A DNA stretch of 64,000 nucleotides from Xiheimicrobium sp033763395 (GTDB lineage Bacteria > Myxococcota > Myxococcia > Myxococcales > Myxococcaceae), in assembly GCA_033763395.1 (NCBI GenBank), contig JANRKQ010000178.1, positions 1-64,000 of the forward strand, given 5' to 3'. Shown here piece by piece: positions 1 to 7,762 of the stretch. The position numbers and the translations under genes were made by a program. Under the pieces are notes generated by a model. It saw only the letters and a list, made by a program, of their open reading frames with translations, was not told the origin of the DNA and did no database searches. The first letter of the stretch is position 1. Every line of letters begins with the position of its first letter.

Positions 1-510
1 CCGCGTCGCAGCCGGCATGGCGAACCACGTCATCGTCGCCACCATCAGCGCGCCCACCGCCGCGCCGCGCAGCACGGCGGGAGCGCCTTCGAGGGCCCGC
101 CCCACCGTCGCCTGGAGGCCCTGAATCAGCGGGAAGGCCACCAGCCAGGTGACGACGGCCATCTTCCACTTCGGCGGAACACCGGGCCCGGGCAGGGCGA
201 AGAAGGGCTCGAGGCCCTCGAGGCGCTGCACCTGCACGGCGCGGGTGAGCGGCTCCACCTCGGCGAGGAGCTGCGCGCGCTCGGCGCTGGCTTCCCACGC
301 GAGCAGGCGCGGCACCGACTCGAACCGGAACACGAGCGACACCTGCTCCGGGCCCTGGCGCACCACGAAGGCGCCCAGATGCCCCGGGAAGCGCGAGGCC
401 GCCTCGATGGCCCGCCGCAGCCACGCCTCGCCGTCGGCCTGCCGGTCGCTCACGAAGCGGCGCGTCACCACCACCGTCACCGGCCCCTCGGGCCCGGCCG
501 CCGGCGTCAC
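1..510 (-). CDS. ABM-type monooxygenase-like protein with membrane tail (3' end outside window)
   Basis: The first ~100 residues look like an antibiotic-biosynthesis-monooxygenase (ABM, ferredoxin-like) domain: beta strand VTVVVTRRFV, a helix with EAWLRRAIEAASRFPGHLG, then VSLVFRFES and a further helix. After the motif PGVPPKWKMAVVTW come hydrophobic segments, as in the ABM subgroup that carries C-terminal membrane helices. The frame is open to base 1, so the C-terminus is missing. The start is GTG at 508-510, which overlaps the stop codon of the upstream SnoaL-like gene in a GTGA arrangement, so the two are probably translationally coupled; an adjacent GTG (511-513) is also possible. Family known: small cofactor-light monooxygenases or simply ABM-fold proteins; substrate unknown. 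The domain call is fairly secure, the activity is inferred. Confidence 0.8.
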   Translation of the reverse strand, partial: MTPAAGPEGPVTVVVTRRFVSDRQADGEAWLRRAIEAASRFPGHLGAFVVRQGPEQVSLVFRFESVPRLLAWEASAERAQLLAEVEPLTRAVQVQRLEGLEPFFALPGPGVPPKWKMAVVTWLVAFPLIQGLQATVGRALEGAPAVLRGAAVGALMVATMTWFAMPAATR

Positions 511-929
511 CACGTCGAACGCGCAGGCGAGTGGACGTGGCCGAGCTGCTCGAGCATGCCGAAGTTGTCGATGACAGCGTAATGCTCGAGCGTCTTGTCG
601 TCGACGATGCGGCAGTACCGAATCTCTTTCCAGGTGGCGCGCTTGTTCGTCGCGGACCAGCCGAAGAGCGGGCCGTGCTGCGTGCCCGTGAATTCGAGGC
701 GCACCGCGAGCCACTCGCCGTCGGCGATGACGTGCTCGACGGTGTAGCGGCTGTCGGGGAAGGCCGCGCGGACGGCGTCGAGCACGGCGCGCACCTGATC
801 GCGGCCCCTGAGGTTCCCGCCGGCGTCGTGCACGTGCTCGTCGATCATCGCGTAGAAGGCCTCCATGTCGCCGGCGTTCCAGTGGGCGTACAGGCGGTGG
901 GGGTAGCTGCGGAGCGATTCGAGCGACAT
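507..929 (-). CDS. SnoaL/NTF2-like protein
   Basis: 140 residues from ATG at 929 (GAGG a few bases upstream). The pattern is that of the SnoaL/NTF2-like cone fold: an N-terminal helix (RLYAHWNAGDMEAFYAMIDE), then HDAGGNLRGRDQVRAVLDAVRAAFPDSRYTVEHVIADGEWLAVRLEFTGTQ in pieces typical of ester cyclase/polyketide-cyclase-like proteins, ending in repeated strands (ATWKEIRYCRI, LEHYAVIDNF). Such proteins act as cyclases, isomerases or ligand-binding folds, so the substrate cannot be told. Its stop overlaps the start of the ABM-like gene, which suggests one transcript and a joint role in modifying a small molecule. A longer GTG-started reading (to 1016) has an Arg/Pro-rich extension that looks non-coding. 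Confidence 0.82.
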   Translation of the reverse strand: MSLESLRSYPHRLYAHWNAGDMEAFYAMIDEHVHDAGGNLRGRDQVRAVLDAVRAAFPDSRYTVEHVIADGEWLAVRLEFTGTQHGPLFGWSATNKRATWKEIRYCRIVDDKTLEHYAVIDNFGMLEQLGHVHSPARSTW

Positions 930-1137
930 GCGAGACCTCGTCAGCCGCTCTGGGGAGTCCTCGGTGCAGGCGGGAGCGGACGCGCGCCTGGGACTGGGTT
1001 GGGGGCAGTGGCGCACGAGACTGTGGGACAGACGCCGTCACGCCACCAACCAGCAGCGCGCATGCCGCACATGCGTGGGGCTCATACTGACCCGAACCAC
1101 ATGAAGCTGGCTCACGATGCCGGCTGTGACCGGAGCC

Positions 1138-2718
1138 TCACCGCGACGTCGCCGCGGCGCTCTCTGTCAACCACGTCGCCCAGTCGCTCGCGCCGTCGAA
1201 CGCCGAGGGCTTGATGTCGCCCAGCTTGAGCCCGCGGGCCTGGAGCGCCGCGAGCCACTTCGCACGGCCATTCGTCACCCGCGCCACCTCGACGGCGCCC
1301 AGTTGCCCGAGGTCGCGGCAATAGCGGTAGTGGTGCTCGCGCTGCAGCGAAGACTCCAGCTCGGCCGAGAGCGCCTGCGCCCGCTCGTCGGACACGGCCG
1401 CTTCCAGGAACAGCGTGTACCGCGGCGGGCTGACGTCGAGGCGCGGCGCGAGCAGCACGAAGTCGACGGCTACGCCCTCGAAGAGCCGGGCGAGGAGCGG
1501 CTCCACCACCACCGCCGACAGCTTCTCGCCGCGCAGGTCCGACGTCTTGTCGCGCCGCCCGTCGAAGCGCAGCATCGGCAGCGCTCGCCAGTGCCCGACG
1601 CACGTCACCACGTCGGGCAGGCGGTAGCGCACGAGGCCGCCACGCGTCGTCAACACCGGCCCATAGGCGGCGCCCTCGCGCAGTTCATCGACGAGCTTCA
1701 CCCCGTCGCCGTCGAGCGCCTCGAACTCGAGCAGATGGCTCGTCACCGCGGCCACCGGCGCCGGCAGCCCCCAGCGTGGAAACGACACCACGCCCTCGGT
1801 CGCGAGGAGCCCCTTGCCCTGAATCGGCACCCGGGGCGCCCACGTGCGCAGCGCCGGGAGCGCCGCCTTCGCCCACCCATCGGTCCAGCACGAGACGAGC
1901 TGGAGCGAGGGCCACACCGCCTCGGCCGTCAGCGACGGGAGCCGCTCCACCTCGAGTCGGCGTGGGCGCGTCAGGCGGGCGAAGACCTCGTCACGCCGCG
2001 CCGAGAGCGCCTCGAGCAGCAGCGTGAGGAACGACGGGTTCCAGACGCTGATGAAGCCCAGGTCCTTCGCTTCGACGAGGTGCACGAGCGTCTCGAGCCG
2101 CCACGCCTCGACGTCACGCACGCGCGCGATGGAGCCCGGCACCACCATCAACTGCTTCATCGCCAGCCGCGTCGCCGGGCCGAAGTACTCGGTGTCGTCT
2201 TCGAAGCCGACGCGCACGCCCGAGGGCGTCGTCTCGGGCGCGCGGGTGGCGGGAGACACGCTCCAGTACTGGCGGGTGCGGAAGAGCACGGGGAACCGGC
2301 GGAAGAGGTCGTCGAGCCACGGGCCCGTCGCGGCGGAGAAGTCGTCGAGGAGGCCTCGCGTGTACGGCACGCGCTTGGGCTGCGACGTCGAGCCGCTGGT
2401 GCGCTCGAAGACGAGCACGGGCTCGGTGGTGAGCGCGTCGGCTTCTCCCTGGGCCAGGCGCTCGACGAAGGGCGCCACGTCGTCCCAGTCGGCGAGGGGC
2501 GCCCTTTGGCGGAAGTCGTCGAGCGAGGTCGAACCCGACAGCCCAATGGCGCGTCCGTACGCCGAGCCCGCCAGCGAGGAGAACGCTCGCGACAGCCACG
2601 CCTCTTGCGCGCGCCTCGGAGCCCGTGACGCCTCATCGAACGCGTGCACCGACGCCCGGCGGGACGCCGCCCAGGCGCCCGTGAGGCCCGTCGTCAGCGC
2701 GGCGCGGAGCACACCCAT
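1138..2718 (-). CDS. GH3 auxin-responsive promoter family acyl-adenylating enzyme
   Basis: 526 residues, close to full length for bacterial GH3 proteins. An ATP/AMP-binding loop TSGSTSQPKR lies at residues 107-116, followed by VPYT, as in the GH3 branch of the ANL adenylating superfamily. Further GH3-like features include the segment FISVWNPSFLTLLLEAL, the GTEA-type region around PIQGKGLLATEGVVSFP, and the late motif YRLPDVVTCVG with RFDGRRDKTSDLRGEKLS. In plants GH3 enzymes conjugate acyl acids to amino acids; bacterial substrates are mostly unknown. The upstream GNAT-like gene ends 13 bases before this start, suggesting co-transcription, perhaps an adenylation plus acyl-transfer pair (inference). 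About 200 bases separate it from the downstream SnoaL-like gene. Confidence 0.88.
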   Translation of the reverse strand: MGVLRAALTTGLTGAWAASRRASVHAFDEASRAPRRAQEAWLSRAFSSLAGSAYGRAIGLSGSTSLDDFRQRAPLADWDDVAPFVERLAQGEADALTTEPVLVFERTSGSTSQPKRVPYTRGLLDDFSAATGPWLDDLFRRFPVLFRTRQYWSVSPATRAPETTPSGVRVGFEDDTEYFGPATRLAMKQLMVVPGSIARVRDVEAWRLETLVHLVEAKDLGFISVWNPSFLTLLLEALSARRDEVFARLTRPRRLEVERLPSLTAEAVWPSLQLVSCWTDGWAKAALPALRTWAPRVPIQGKGLLATEGVVSFPRWGLPAPVAAVTSHLLEFEALDGDGVKLVDELREGAAYGPVLTTRGGLVRYRLPDVVTCVGHWRALPMLRFDGRRDKTSDLRGEKLSAVVVEPLLARLFEGVAVDFVLLAPRLDVSPPRYTLFLEAAVSDERAQALSAELESSLQREHHYRYCRDLGQLGAVEVARVTNGRAKWLAALQARGLKLGDIKPSAFDGASDWATWLTESAAATSR

Positions 2719-2731
2719 CGCGCGCCTCTTC

Positions 2732-3499
2732 TCACAGGAACGTCTTCGTCGTCTTCTGCACGAAGAGGTCGTCGGCCGCCGCGAGGCAGCACAGCTCGTC
2801 GCCGTCTCGCCAGCGCGGGTTCTTCTCGAGGAAGAAGGCCACGTCGGGGTCCTTCAGCATGCGCGCAGGCACGTCGGCGAGGTCCTCGGCGAGGCGGCTG
2901 ACGTCCTTGCCGGCGTAGCGCAAGAGCCCGGCGTTCGCGTCCCACGCGCTGCCGAACTTCTCGCGGCACAGGGCGTCGAGCAGCCCGGCCTCGAAGGCTG
3001 GCGTCGGTGCGTCGTGCCGCGGCCAGTGCGTGGGGAAATAGCGCGTCAGGAGCAGGTAGGTGCGGTACCCCTTGGTGATGAGGAACCAGTACACCGGCAG
3101 GCCCCGCCGCACGCGCTGGGCCATCAGGTACCAGATAAAGGCGCGCTGGAGCGCCGTCTGCCCCCAGTGGCCGGGCGCGACGATGGTGTCTCCGGAGAAC
3201 ACGGCGCACCACGCACCGGGCTTCTCGAGGGCGAGCAGCGTCGAGAAGCCCTGCACCGTGCGCGAGGCGTCCTTCAGCACGATGACGTGATGTTTCTCGG
3301 CGAGGTCGCGGTCGAAGTCCGCGCGGCGTGCACCGGCGTAGGACACGGAGAAGAGCTGCCACATCGCTTCGACCTCTTCGCGCCGGAGCGAAGCGACTCG
3401 ACGAACGCGCGCCTGAAGCCCCCGCCCCGGGCGAAAGAAGCCACGCTGGCGAAGGAGGGCCTTCGAGACCGTCTGGTGCTGCGCCTTCTGGGACGTCAC
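2732..3499 (-). CDS. GNAT-like hypothetical protein paired with the GH3 gene
   Basis: About 255 residues from GTG at 3497-3499; an internal ATG at 3364 would give 210 residues. Homology is not certain. The middle part has a GNAT-like rhythm: MWQLFSVSYAGARRADFDRDL (helical start), HHVIVLKDASRTVQGFSTLL (two strands), a loop with SGDTIVAPGHWG, a long helix ALQRAFIWYLMAQRVRRG, then VYWFLITKGYRTYLLLTRYF. No acetyl-CoA P-loop of the RxxGxG/A type is obvious, so catalysis is unproven. No signal peptide or membrane segment. It is the first gene of the GH3-containing minus-strand group and sits head to head with the alpha/beta hydrolase, leaving 231 bases for divergent promoters. Preferred start: the GTG, because the codons between the two starts remain in the same style. 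Confidence 0.68.
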   Translation of the reverse strand: MTSQKAQHQTVSKALLRQRGFFRPGRGLQARVRRVASLRREEVEAMWQLFSVSYAGARRADFDRDLAEKHHVIVLKDASRTVQGFSTLLALEKPGAWCAVFSGDTIVAPGHWGQTALQRAFIWYLMAQRVRRGLPVYWFLITKGYRTYLLLTRYFPTHWPRHDAPTPAFEAGLLDALCREKFGSAWDANAGLLRYAGKDVSRLAEDLADVPARMLKDPDVAFFLEKNPRWRDGDELCCLAAADDLFVQKTTKTFL

Positions 3500-3730
3500 G
3501 GGTGGCGAGACTGTAGCCGCAAGCCTCGCCAACGCAGCCTCTCGTCGGTGGGGCCTCGACGTGCGGCGAGGTGCAGCGCCGCCGGCCCGACAGAGGCGCC
3601 CCTCCACGGCGCTCGGGGGCCGCCGACACGTCCATCCCACACCGGCAGAGTCGGCGACGTCGACAGCGTCTCGGGCGCCGCGCGGCAGGCCGGTGACGGG
3701 CCCACCGCCGTGGTACGGAGCCTCCGCCGT

Positions 3731-4528
3731 ATGCAGCCCGAAACGCCCAGAGACCCACCGCGCCATCGCCTCGAGCTGCCCGGCGTCACGCTCTCGTACA
3801 CCGACGAAGGTGAAGGGCCCGTCATCGTGGCGCTGTCGGGGCTGCCCGGGGCGCACCACCATTGGCGCTGGCTGGCGACTCCCCTCTTCTCGTGGGCGCG
3901 CTTCATTCGCCTCGAGCTGCCGGGCTTCGGAGCCGCGCGTCTGCCCGGCACGGTCCGCCCGCTCTCGCTGCTGGCCCGCGGTGAGCTCGTCGCGCGCGCC
4001 CTCGAGCGGCTGGGCCTCACCGACGTCTCCCTCGTCGGCCACAGCATGGGTGGCCTCATCGCGCTGGAGGTGGCGACACACCACGCGCGCGCGGTGCGCA
4101 TGGTGACGCTGGTGGCGACGCCCGGGCCGACTCCGCACTACCCGGAGGCCGTGTGGCGCGCCTTCGCTGGGCTGTTCCTTCTTCCCGGGCTGCAGCGGCC
4201 CCTCACCCGCGTCGCGCGCTTCGCCTACCGCCGCCTCGGCTTCTCGCTGCGCGACATGCACGACGAGGGCGCCGTGCGCACCGTCGTCGACGCGGCCCAC
4301 ACGGACTTCGCGCGCCACCGCGAGAACATCGCCGCCGTGCGCCAGCCCGTGCTGCAGGCCTGGGCCGATGACGACGACCTCGTGCCCGCCCGCTTCCACC
4401 GCGAGCTCGCCCGCGCCCGCCCGGACTGGGCGCACCTCACCTTCCCCGACGGGAAGCACGACGTGCAGAAGTTCCACGGCGTCGAGCTGGCCCAGGCCAT
4501 GCGCCGGCTGTTGCAGCGCGGTGGCTGA
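3731..4528 (+). CDS. alpha/beta hydrolase
   Basis: 265 residues from ATG at 3731. Classical alpha/beta-hydrolase marks are all present: an oxyanion-hole region ALSGLPGAHHHWRW (residues 34-47), the nucleophile elbow GHSMGG with Ser105, an acidic residue in WADDDDLVP (Asp215-217) and a late His in GKHDVQK (His243). The cap region between about 125 and 205 is helical and Arg-rich. Substrate cannot be read from sequence; esterase, lipase or C-C hydrolase are all possible. No signal peptide, so cytosolic. It is transcribed away from the GH3/GNAT pair and about 150 bases ahead of the TetR regulator on the same strand, which may control it. Confidence 0.9.
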   Translation: MQPETPRDPPRHRLELPGVTLSYTDEGEGPVIVALSGLPGAHHHWRWLATPLFSWARFIRLELPGFGAARLPGTVRPLSLLARGELVARALERLGLTDVSLVGHSMGGLIALEVATHHARAVRMVTLVATPGPTPHYPEAVWRAFAGLFLLPGLQRPLTRVARFAYRRLGFSLRDMHDEGAVRTVVDAAHTDFARHRENIAAVRQPVLQAWADDDDLVPARFHRELARARPDWAHLTFPDGKHDVQKFHGVELAQAMRRLLQRGG

Positions 4529-4682
4529 GGCGAGCCCTTCGAGCGTCGCGCGCAATCGACCCGTTCACGGCGAGCGGCTCCGGGAGTGCTCGGGTCGGGG
4601 CCTGCGGAGTCGTTCCGCTCGGACTGCACCTGCTGCGGAAGTCGCTGGCGCTTCGTCAACGAGCGTCTACGGTGAGTGCTTC

Positions 4683-5348
4683 GTGGCCGCCCGAAAACAG
4701 TTCCCCAAGCGCAAGAAGAAAGAACCGCTCAACCCCGACCGTATCGCGGCCGCGGCGCTCGACTTCATCGACGAGCACGGCCTCGACGACATGAGCGTGC
4801 GCAACCTCGGCGCCACCCTGGGTGTCGAGGGCATGGCCCTCTACAAACACTTCCCGTCGAAGGAGGCCATTCTCGATGCGGTGGCCGAGCTGCTCGTGCT
4901 CGAGCTGGTGGTGCCGGCGCCGACGGCCGAGGGCTGGCTGAAGCGGGCGGCGACGATGGCGCACGACTACCGGGCCATCTCACGTCGGCACCCCAACGCG
5001 TTTCCGTTGCTGGGCATGCGCCGCTTCACGACCCCCCGCGCGCTGGCGCTCATCGACCGCATCGTCTTCGCGCTCATGGCCGAGGGCCTCTCGGCGCAGC
5101 AGGCCGTCGAGGTGTACCGGGCGGTGGCGAACTGGGCGAACGGCTGCATCTTGAACGAGCTGGCGAGCGACCAGGCCGCGGCCGAGGGCAAGGAGCTCGA
5201 AGCCAGCTCGATGCCCCGCGAGCTGACGGCGCTGGCGGTGTCGTACCAGTACCTCGGCAACGGCCACGCCGAGACACTCTTCAAGCTGGGACTCGAGGCG
5301 TTGCTCGAGGGGCTCGCACAGCGATTCAAGACGGCGCGCTCCGGCTGA
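4683..5348 (+). CDS. TetR/AcrR family transcriptional regulator
   Basis: 221 residues from GTG at 4683. A Lys/Arg-rich N-terminus (KQFPKRKKKE) precedes a TetR helix-turn-helix: IAAAALDFIDEHGLDDMSVRNLGATLGVEGMALYKHF divided over residues ~20-60, with the diagnostic end LYKHFPSKEAILDAV. The C-terminal part (PFPLLGMRRFTTPRALALIDRI, AVANWANGCILNEL) resembles the TetR_C ligand-binding helices of the tetracycline-repressor type. Members usually repress a neighbouring operon and release DNA on binding a hydrophobic ligand. The likely target is the hydrolase just upstream or its own promoter in the 154-base gap. An in-frame ORF upstream of the GTG overlaps the hydrolase and was not taken. Confidence 0.9.
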   Translation: MAARKQFPKRKKKEPLNPDRIAAAALDFIDEHGLDDMSVRNLGATLGVEGMALYKHFPSKEAILDAVAELLVLELVVPAPTAEGWLKRAATMAHDYRAISRRHPNAFPLLGMRRFTTPRALALIDRIVFALMAEGLSAQQAVEVYRAVANWANGCILNELASDQAAAEGKELEASSMPRELTALAVSYQYLGNGHAETLFKLGLEALLEGLAQRFKTARSG

Positions 5349-5469
5349 CGACCCGTCGCCGCGAGATGACGGTCGGGGCTCCACCGGCAGGCACGTCTGT
5401 TGGTTCGCTTCGACGAATCTGCCGCACGGGTGGGGGCCAGCCCTGCTGCGTACGGGTTATTCTCAGCGC

Positions 5470-5787
5470 ATGCCTATTCCCGTGGAACTCCTCACCCAGC
5501 CGACGCTCTGGCAGCGGGTGCTCACGTTCCTTCGTTCCCGACCGACCGAGGCGTTCTCTTTGCTGGAGATCATCGAAGCGGTTGAACCCATGCCTGCGCA
5601 TCAGATTGCACTCATCGCCGCGTCGGAGCGCGCCCGGGGCATCAAGGGTCTGCTCGACCGGTACGAGGCCGTGCTGGATGACCTCCAGAACGACCCCCTG
5701 TCGGGCTGCCCGGTCATCAGCGGTGAACATGGCGGAGTGCGATACTTTGGGTTGCGAGAGGGACAGCCAGCGACGGAGCCTCGGTGA
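5470..5787 (+). CDS. hypothetical protein, first gene of a toxin-antitoxin-like module
   Basis: 105 residues from ATG at 5470. I do not recognise a family. It looks like a small soluble, mostly helical protein: LLTQPTLWQRVLTFLRSRP, FSLLEIIEAVEPMPAHQIALIAASERARG, then LLDRYEAVLDDLQNDPLSGCPVISGEHGGVRYFGLREG. The last part (short strand-turn-strand, GGVRYFGL) after helices is compatible with a winged-helix DNA-binding fold, which is inference only. Its stop overlaps the GTG of the next gene by four bases (GTGA), and that gene lies 4 bases before a PIN gene, so the three form one transcription unit. It may be an autoregulator of the module or an extra antitoxin component. Confidence 0.65.
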   Translation: MPIPVELLTQPTLWQRVLTFLRSRPTEAFSLLEIIEAVEPMPAHQIALIAASERARGIKGLLDRYEAVLDDLQNDPLSGCPVISGEHGGVRYFGLREGQPATEPR

Positions 5788-5999
5788 CGACACTGACCCG
5801 ATCGGACCTCATGCTGCTCGTTGAGAGCCTGTCAGGCTCGAGCACCTTGAACGAAGAGCAGCGAAGATGGATCGCGAGACTCCGCCGCGAATCCGGCCAG
5901 GCTGATTCAGCATGGACCGAACTCAAGGCGCTCGCCGAGCGGGCACAGCCGACATCGGCATCGCTCCGCGACCTGCTTGAGGACCAGTATGAGCGATGA
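5784..5999 (+). CDS. putative antitoxin of the PIN module
   Basis: 71 residues from GTG at 5784. No family recognised. The size, acidic/helical character (LTRSDLMLLVESL, LNEEQRRWIARLRRESG, ASLRDLLEDQYER) and position immediately ahead of a PIN-domain gene fit a VapB-like antitoxin, though no AbrB, RHH or Phd motif is visible. Start overlaps the stop of the preceding gene (GTGA), and the stop lies 4 bases before the ATG of the PIN gene at 6004, so translation is probably coupled across all three. The antitoxin role is inferred from context alone. Confidence 0.6.
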   Translation: MTTLTRSDLMLLVESLSGSSTLNEEQRRWIARLRRESGQADSAWTELKALAERAQPTSASLRDLLEDQYER

Positions 6000-6003
6000 C
6001 GTC

Positions 6004-6422
6004 ATGTCGTACGTCGATACCAGCGTCATCGTGACCCCCTCTTGAAGAACCGTGAAGCGGCGGTGGTTGACCGATGTACGCTTCTCCTGGACCGCGCCGC
6101 GCAGGGCGAAGGTCTGCTTCTGACGAATTGGCTCACGTGGGACGAGGCAACCTGGGCTTTCGGACGGGCCGGGGGCCGCTTCAGCAGGTCCCGAGCTGCC
6201 GAGTTGGGCGATGCGCGCGTCGAGTTTCTCCGGTTCGTCGAAGTCGATCGTCGCTCCGTCGAACTCGCGAACAGCTTGTTGAGCGAGACGGGGTGTCGAC
6301 CCAGAGATTGCCTGCACGCCGCGTCCGCGCTCATTCACTCGGGCGGTCGTCTCGTCTCGCTCGACTCCGACTTTCGCGCCACGGCGCTCGAGCGTCGCGG
6401 GCTGGTCGTCGTCGAGCCTTGA
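6004..6422 (+). pseudogene. PIN-domain (VapC-type) toxin, broken by a one-base frameshift
   Basis: ATG at 6004 opens MSYVDTSVIVTP, a textbook PIN first strand with its metal-binding Asp (residue 5), but the frame stops at a TGA after 13 codons. The rest of the domain continues in another frame from about 6042: LLKNREAAVVDRC, then LTNWLTWDEATWAF (second acidic residue), CRPRDCLHAASAL (third) and LVSLDSDFRA (fourth), ending at 6422. Adding one C to the C5 tract at 6035-6039 would restore VTPLLKNREAA and a full ~139-residue PIN ribonuclease. All expected acidic residues are present in the two pieces. It is either a recent pseudogene, a phase-variable homopolymer, or a sequencing error. PIN toxins cleave RNA and are neutralised by the upstream antitoxin. 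Confidence 0.85.
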
Positions 6423-6485
6423 CGGGCGAACTCGTGCTCGCAGAGGTGTGGCGCCCCTTCACCGGAGGACCGCTCGCATGTGCGC

Positions 6486-6710
6486 TCACGGCGGCGGGGC
6501 TCCTGGGCCCGACGTGGCCACGCTCAACACGAGAATCGCGCCCACCACCGTCATCGCCGCGGGGAGCGGTGCGTACAGGCGCAGGCCTCCGAAGAAGAAG
6601 GTGGTGATGGCCTCGAGGCCCGGCGGGGCGGCATGCAACGCGCGGAGCAGGAGCAGGCCTCCCGGCACCAGCAACGCCAGCCCTCCCAGCAGCTTCACCG
6701 CCTGGTGCAT
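6486..6710 (-). CDS. small two-helix membrane protein
   Basis: 74 residues from ATG at 6710. Two hydrophobic segments are clear: LLGGLALLVPGGLLLLRAL (roughly residues 7-25) and YAPLPAAMTVVGAILVLSVATS (roughly 46-67), separated by a loop with PPGLEAITTFFFGGLR. No family recognised. Its start lies 7 bases after the stop of the MoxR ATPase gene on the same strand, so it is the last gene of that operon. It could anchor or regulate the MoxR complex at the inner membrane (inference). The PIN gene converges on it from the other side with ~60 bases between. Confidence 0.6.
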   Translation of the reverse strand: MHQAVKLLGGLALLVPGGLLLLRALHAAPPGLEAITTFFFGGLRLYAPLPAAMTVVGAILVLSVATSGPGAPPP

Positions 6711-6717
6711 GCGTCGC

Positions 6718-7737
6718 TCACGACAGGCCCAGCAGCCGGGGCACCTTCTCTTCCAGCAGGTCGATCTCTTCGCGCGTCTCGCCGAGGTAGGCGAGCAGCT
6801 GCAGGTCCTCGCGCTCGACCGCGCCGCCGTGGACGATCCACGCGCGGGTGCGGAGCAGCCGGTACAGCTTGATGAGCTTCCGGTCGGACACGAAGACCTC
6901 GTCTTCGCGCACCAGCGTGCGGATGACGCGGCGGAACTCGCGCATCACCTCTTCGCGGAAGAACAGCTCGCGGTCGCGGGGCTCCTTCCGTGACATCAGG
7001 AGCGTCAGGTACCGGTGGCCCTTCATCACGTCTTCGAGCGACGCGTGGCCCTCGACCCACGGCTTGCGGTTGAGGTCCTTGTTCACCATCGACTCGAGGC
7101 CGGCGTCGAGGAGCTCGACGAAGTGGGTCTCTTGCACCGAGCGGCAGGCGGCCTTGAGCGCGAAGCGGTCCTTGAGCGCGCCGAGCTCGCTGTGCTCCGG
7201 AATCTCGTTGGTGGCCGCGAAGAGCACCTTGAGGCGCACCGGCACCGGCACGCCGTCCTGGTAGAACTTGCGCTCGTTGATGACGGTGAGCAGCGCGTTC
7301 AAGATGGCCGAGCTCGCCTTGAAGATCTCGTCGAGGAACACCAGGCGCGCGGTGGGCAGCTTGCCCTTCTCGCGGCGCAGGTACCTGCCGCCGCGCAGCT
7401 CGTTGATGTCGATGGGCCCCAGCACCTCGCTCGGCTCGGTGAAGCGCGTCAGCAGGTACTCGAAGTAGTCGATGCCCGACAGGCCCAGCGCGTCCTTGAA
7501 CTTGAGCACGAGGTCGGACTTCGCGGTGCCCGGGGGACCGACGAGCAACAGCGGCTCCTGGGCGACGGCGGCCACCAGCATCAAGTCGACGAGCGCCTGC
7601 TTGTCGACGAAGTGGCGACCGAGCGCGACACGAAAGCGGTTGAGGCGCTCGCGCAGGCCCTGGGCCTCGGCCGAGAGCTGCTCGAGGGTGAGGTCCGAGA
7701 TGGCGTCGAGCGGGTCCTTCGGGGGCAACGTCGTCAT
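6718..7737 (-). CDS. MoxR-family AAA+ ATPase
   Basis: 339 residues. Walker A is GPPGTAKS (residues 67-74), Walker B LVFLDE (132-137), sensor 1 is in LFAATNEIPE (172-181) and the Arg-finger region follows in ALKDRFALK. The GPIDINELRGGRYLR insert and ILNALLTVINERKF helix are typical of MoxR/RavA-type chaperone ATPases. Members remodel or activate partner proteins, usually with a von Willebrand factor A (vWA) protein encoded alongside. Here no vWA gene is next to it; instead a 1096-residue protein gene ends 25 bases upstream and a small membrane protein follows. This suggests a three-gene operon transcribed from about 11.05 kb. Cytosolic. Confidence 0.92.
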   Translation of the reverse strand: MTTLPPKDPLDAISDLTLEQLSAEAQGLRERLNRFRVALGRHFVDKQALVDLMLVAAVAQEPLLLVGPPGTAKSDLVLKFKDALGLSGIDYFEYLLTRFTEPSEVLGPIDINELRGGRYLRREKGKLPTARLVFLDEIFKASSAILNALLTVINERKFYQDGVPVPVRLKVLFAATNEIPEHSELGALKDRFALKAACRSVQETHFVELLDAGLESMVNKDLNRKPWVEGHASLEDVMKGHRYLTLLMSRKEPRDRELFFREEVMREFRRVIRTLVREDEVFVSDRKLIKLYRLLRTRAWIVHGGAVEREDLQLLAYLGETREEIDLLEEKVPRLLGLS

Positions 7738-7762
7738 GGCGTTTTGAAGTCCTTCGCGGGAG

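Noticed and set aside
1117..2628. Long plus-strand open frame of about 503 codons opposite the GH3 gene
   Set aside because: Arg/His/Pro-rich translation, no motif, no ribosome site; it is the antisense image of a GC-rich coding region with a clear GH3 protein.
4368..4682. In-frame extension of the TetR gene upstream of 4683
   Set aside because: It overlaps the alpha/beta hydrolase gene in another frame and has Ser/Arg/Pro-rich, noncoding-like content.
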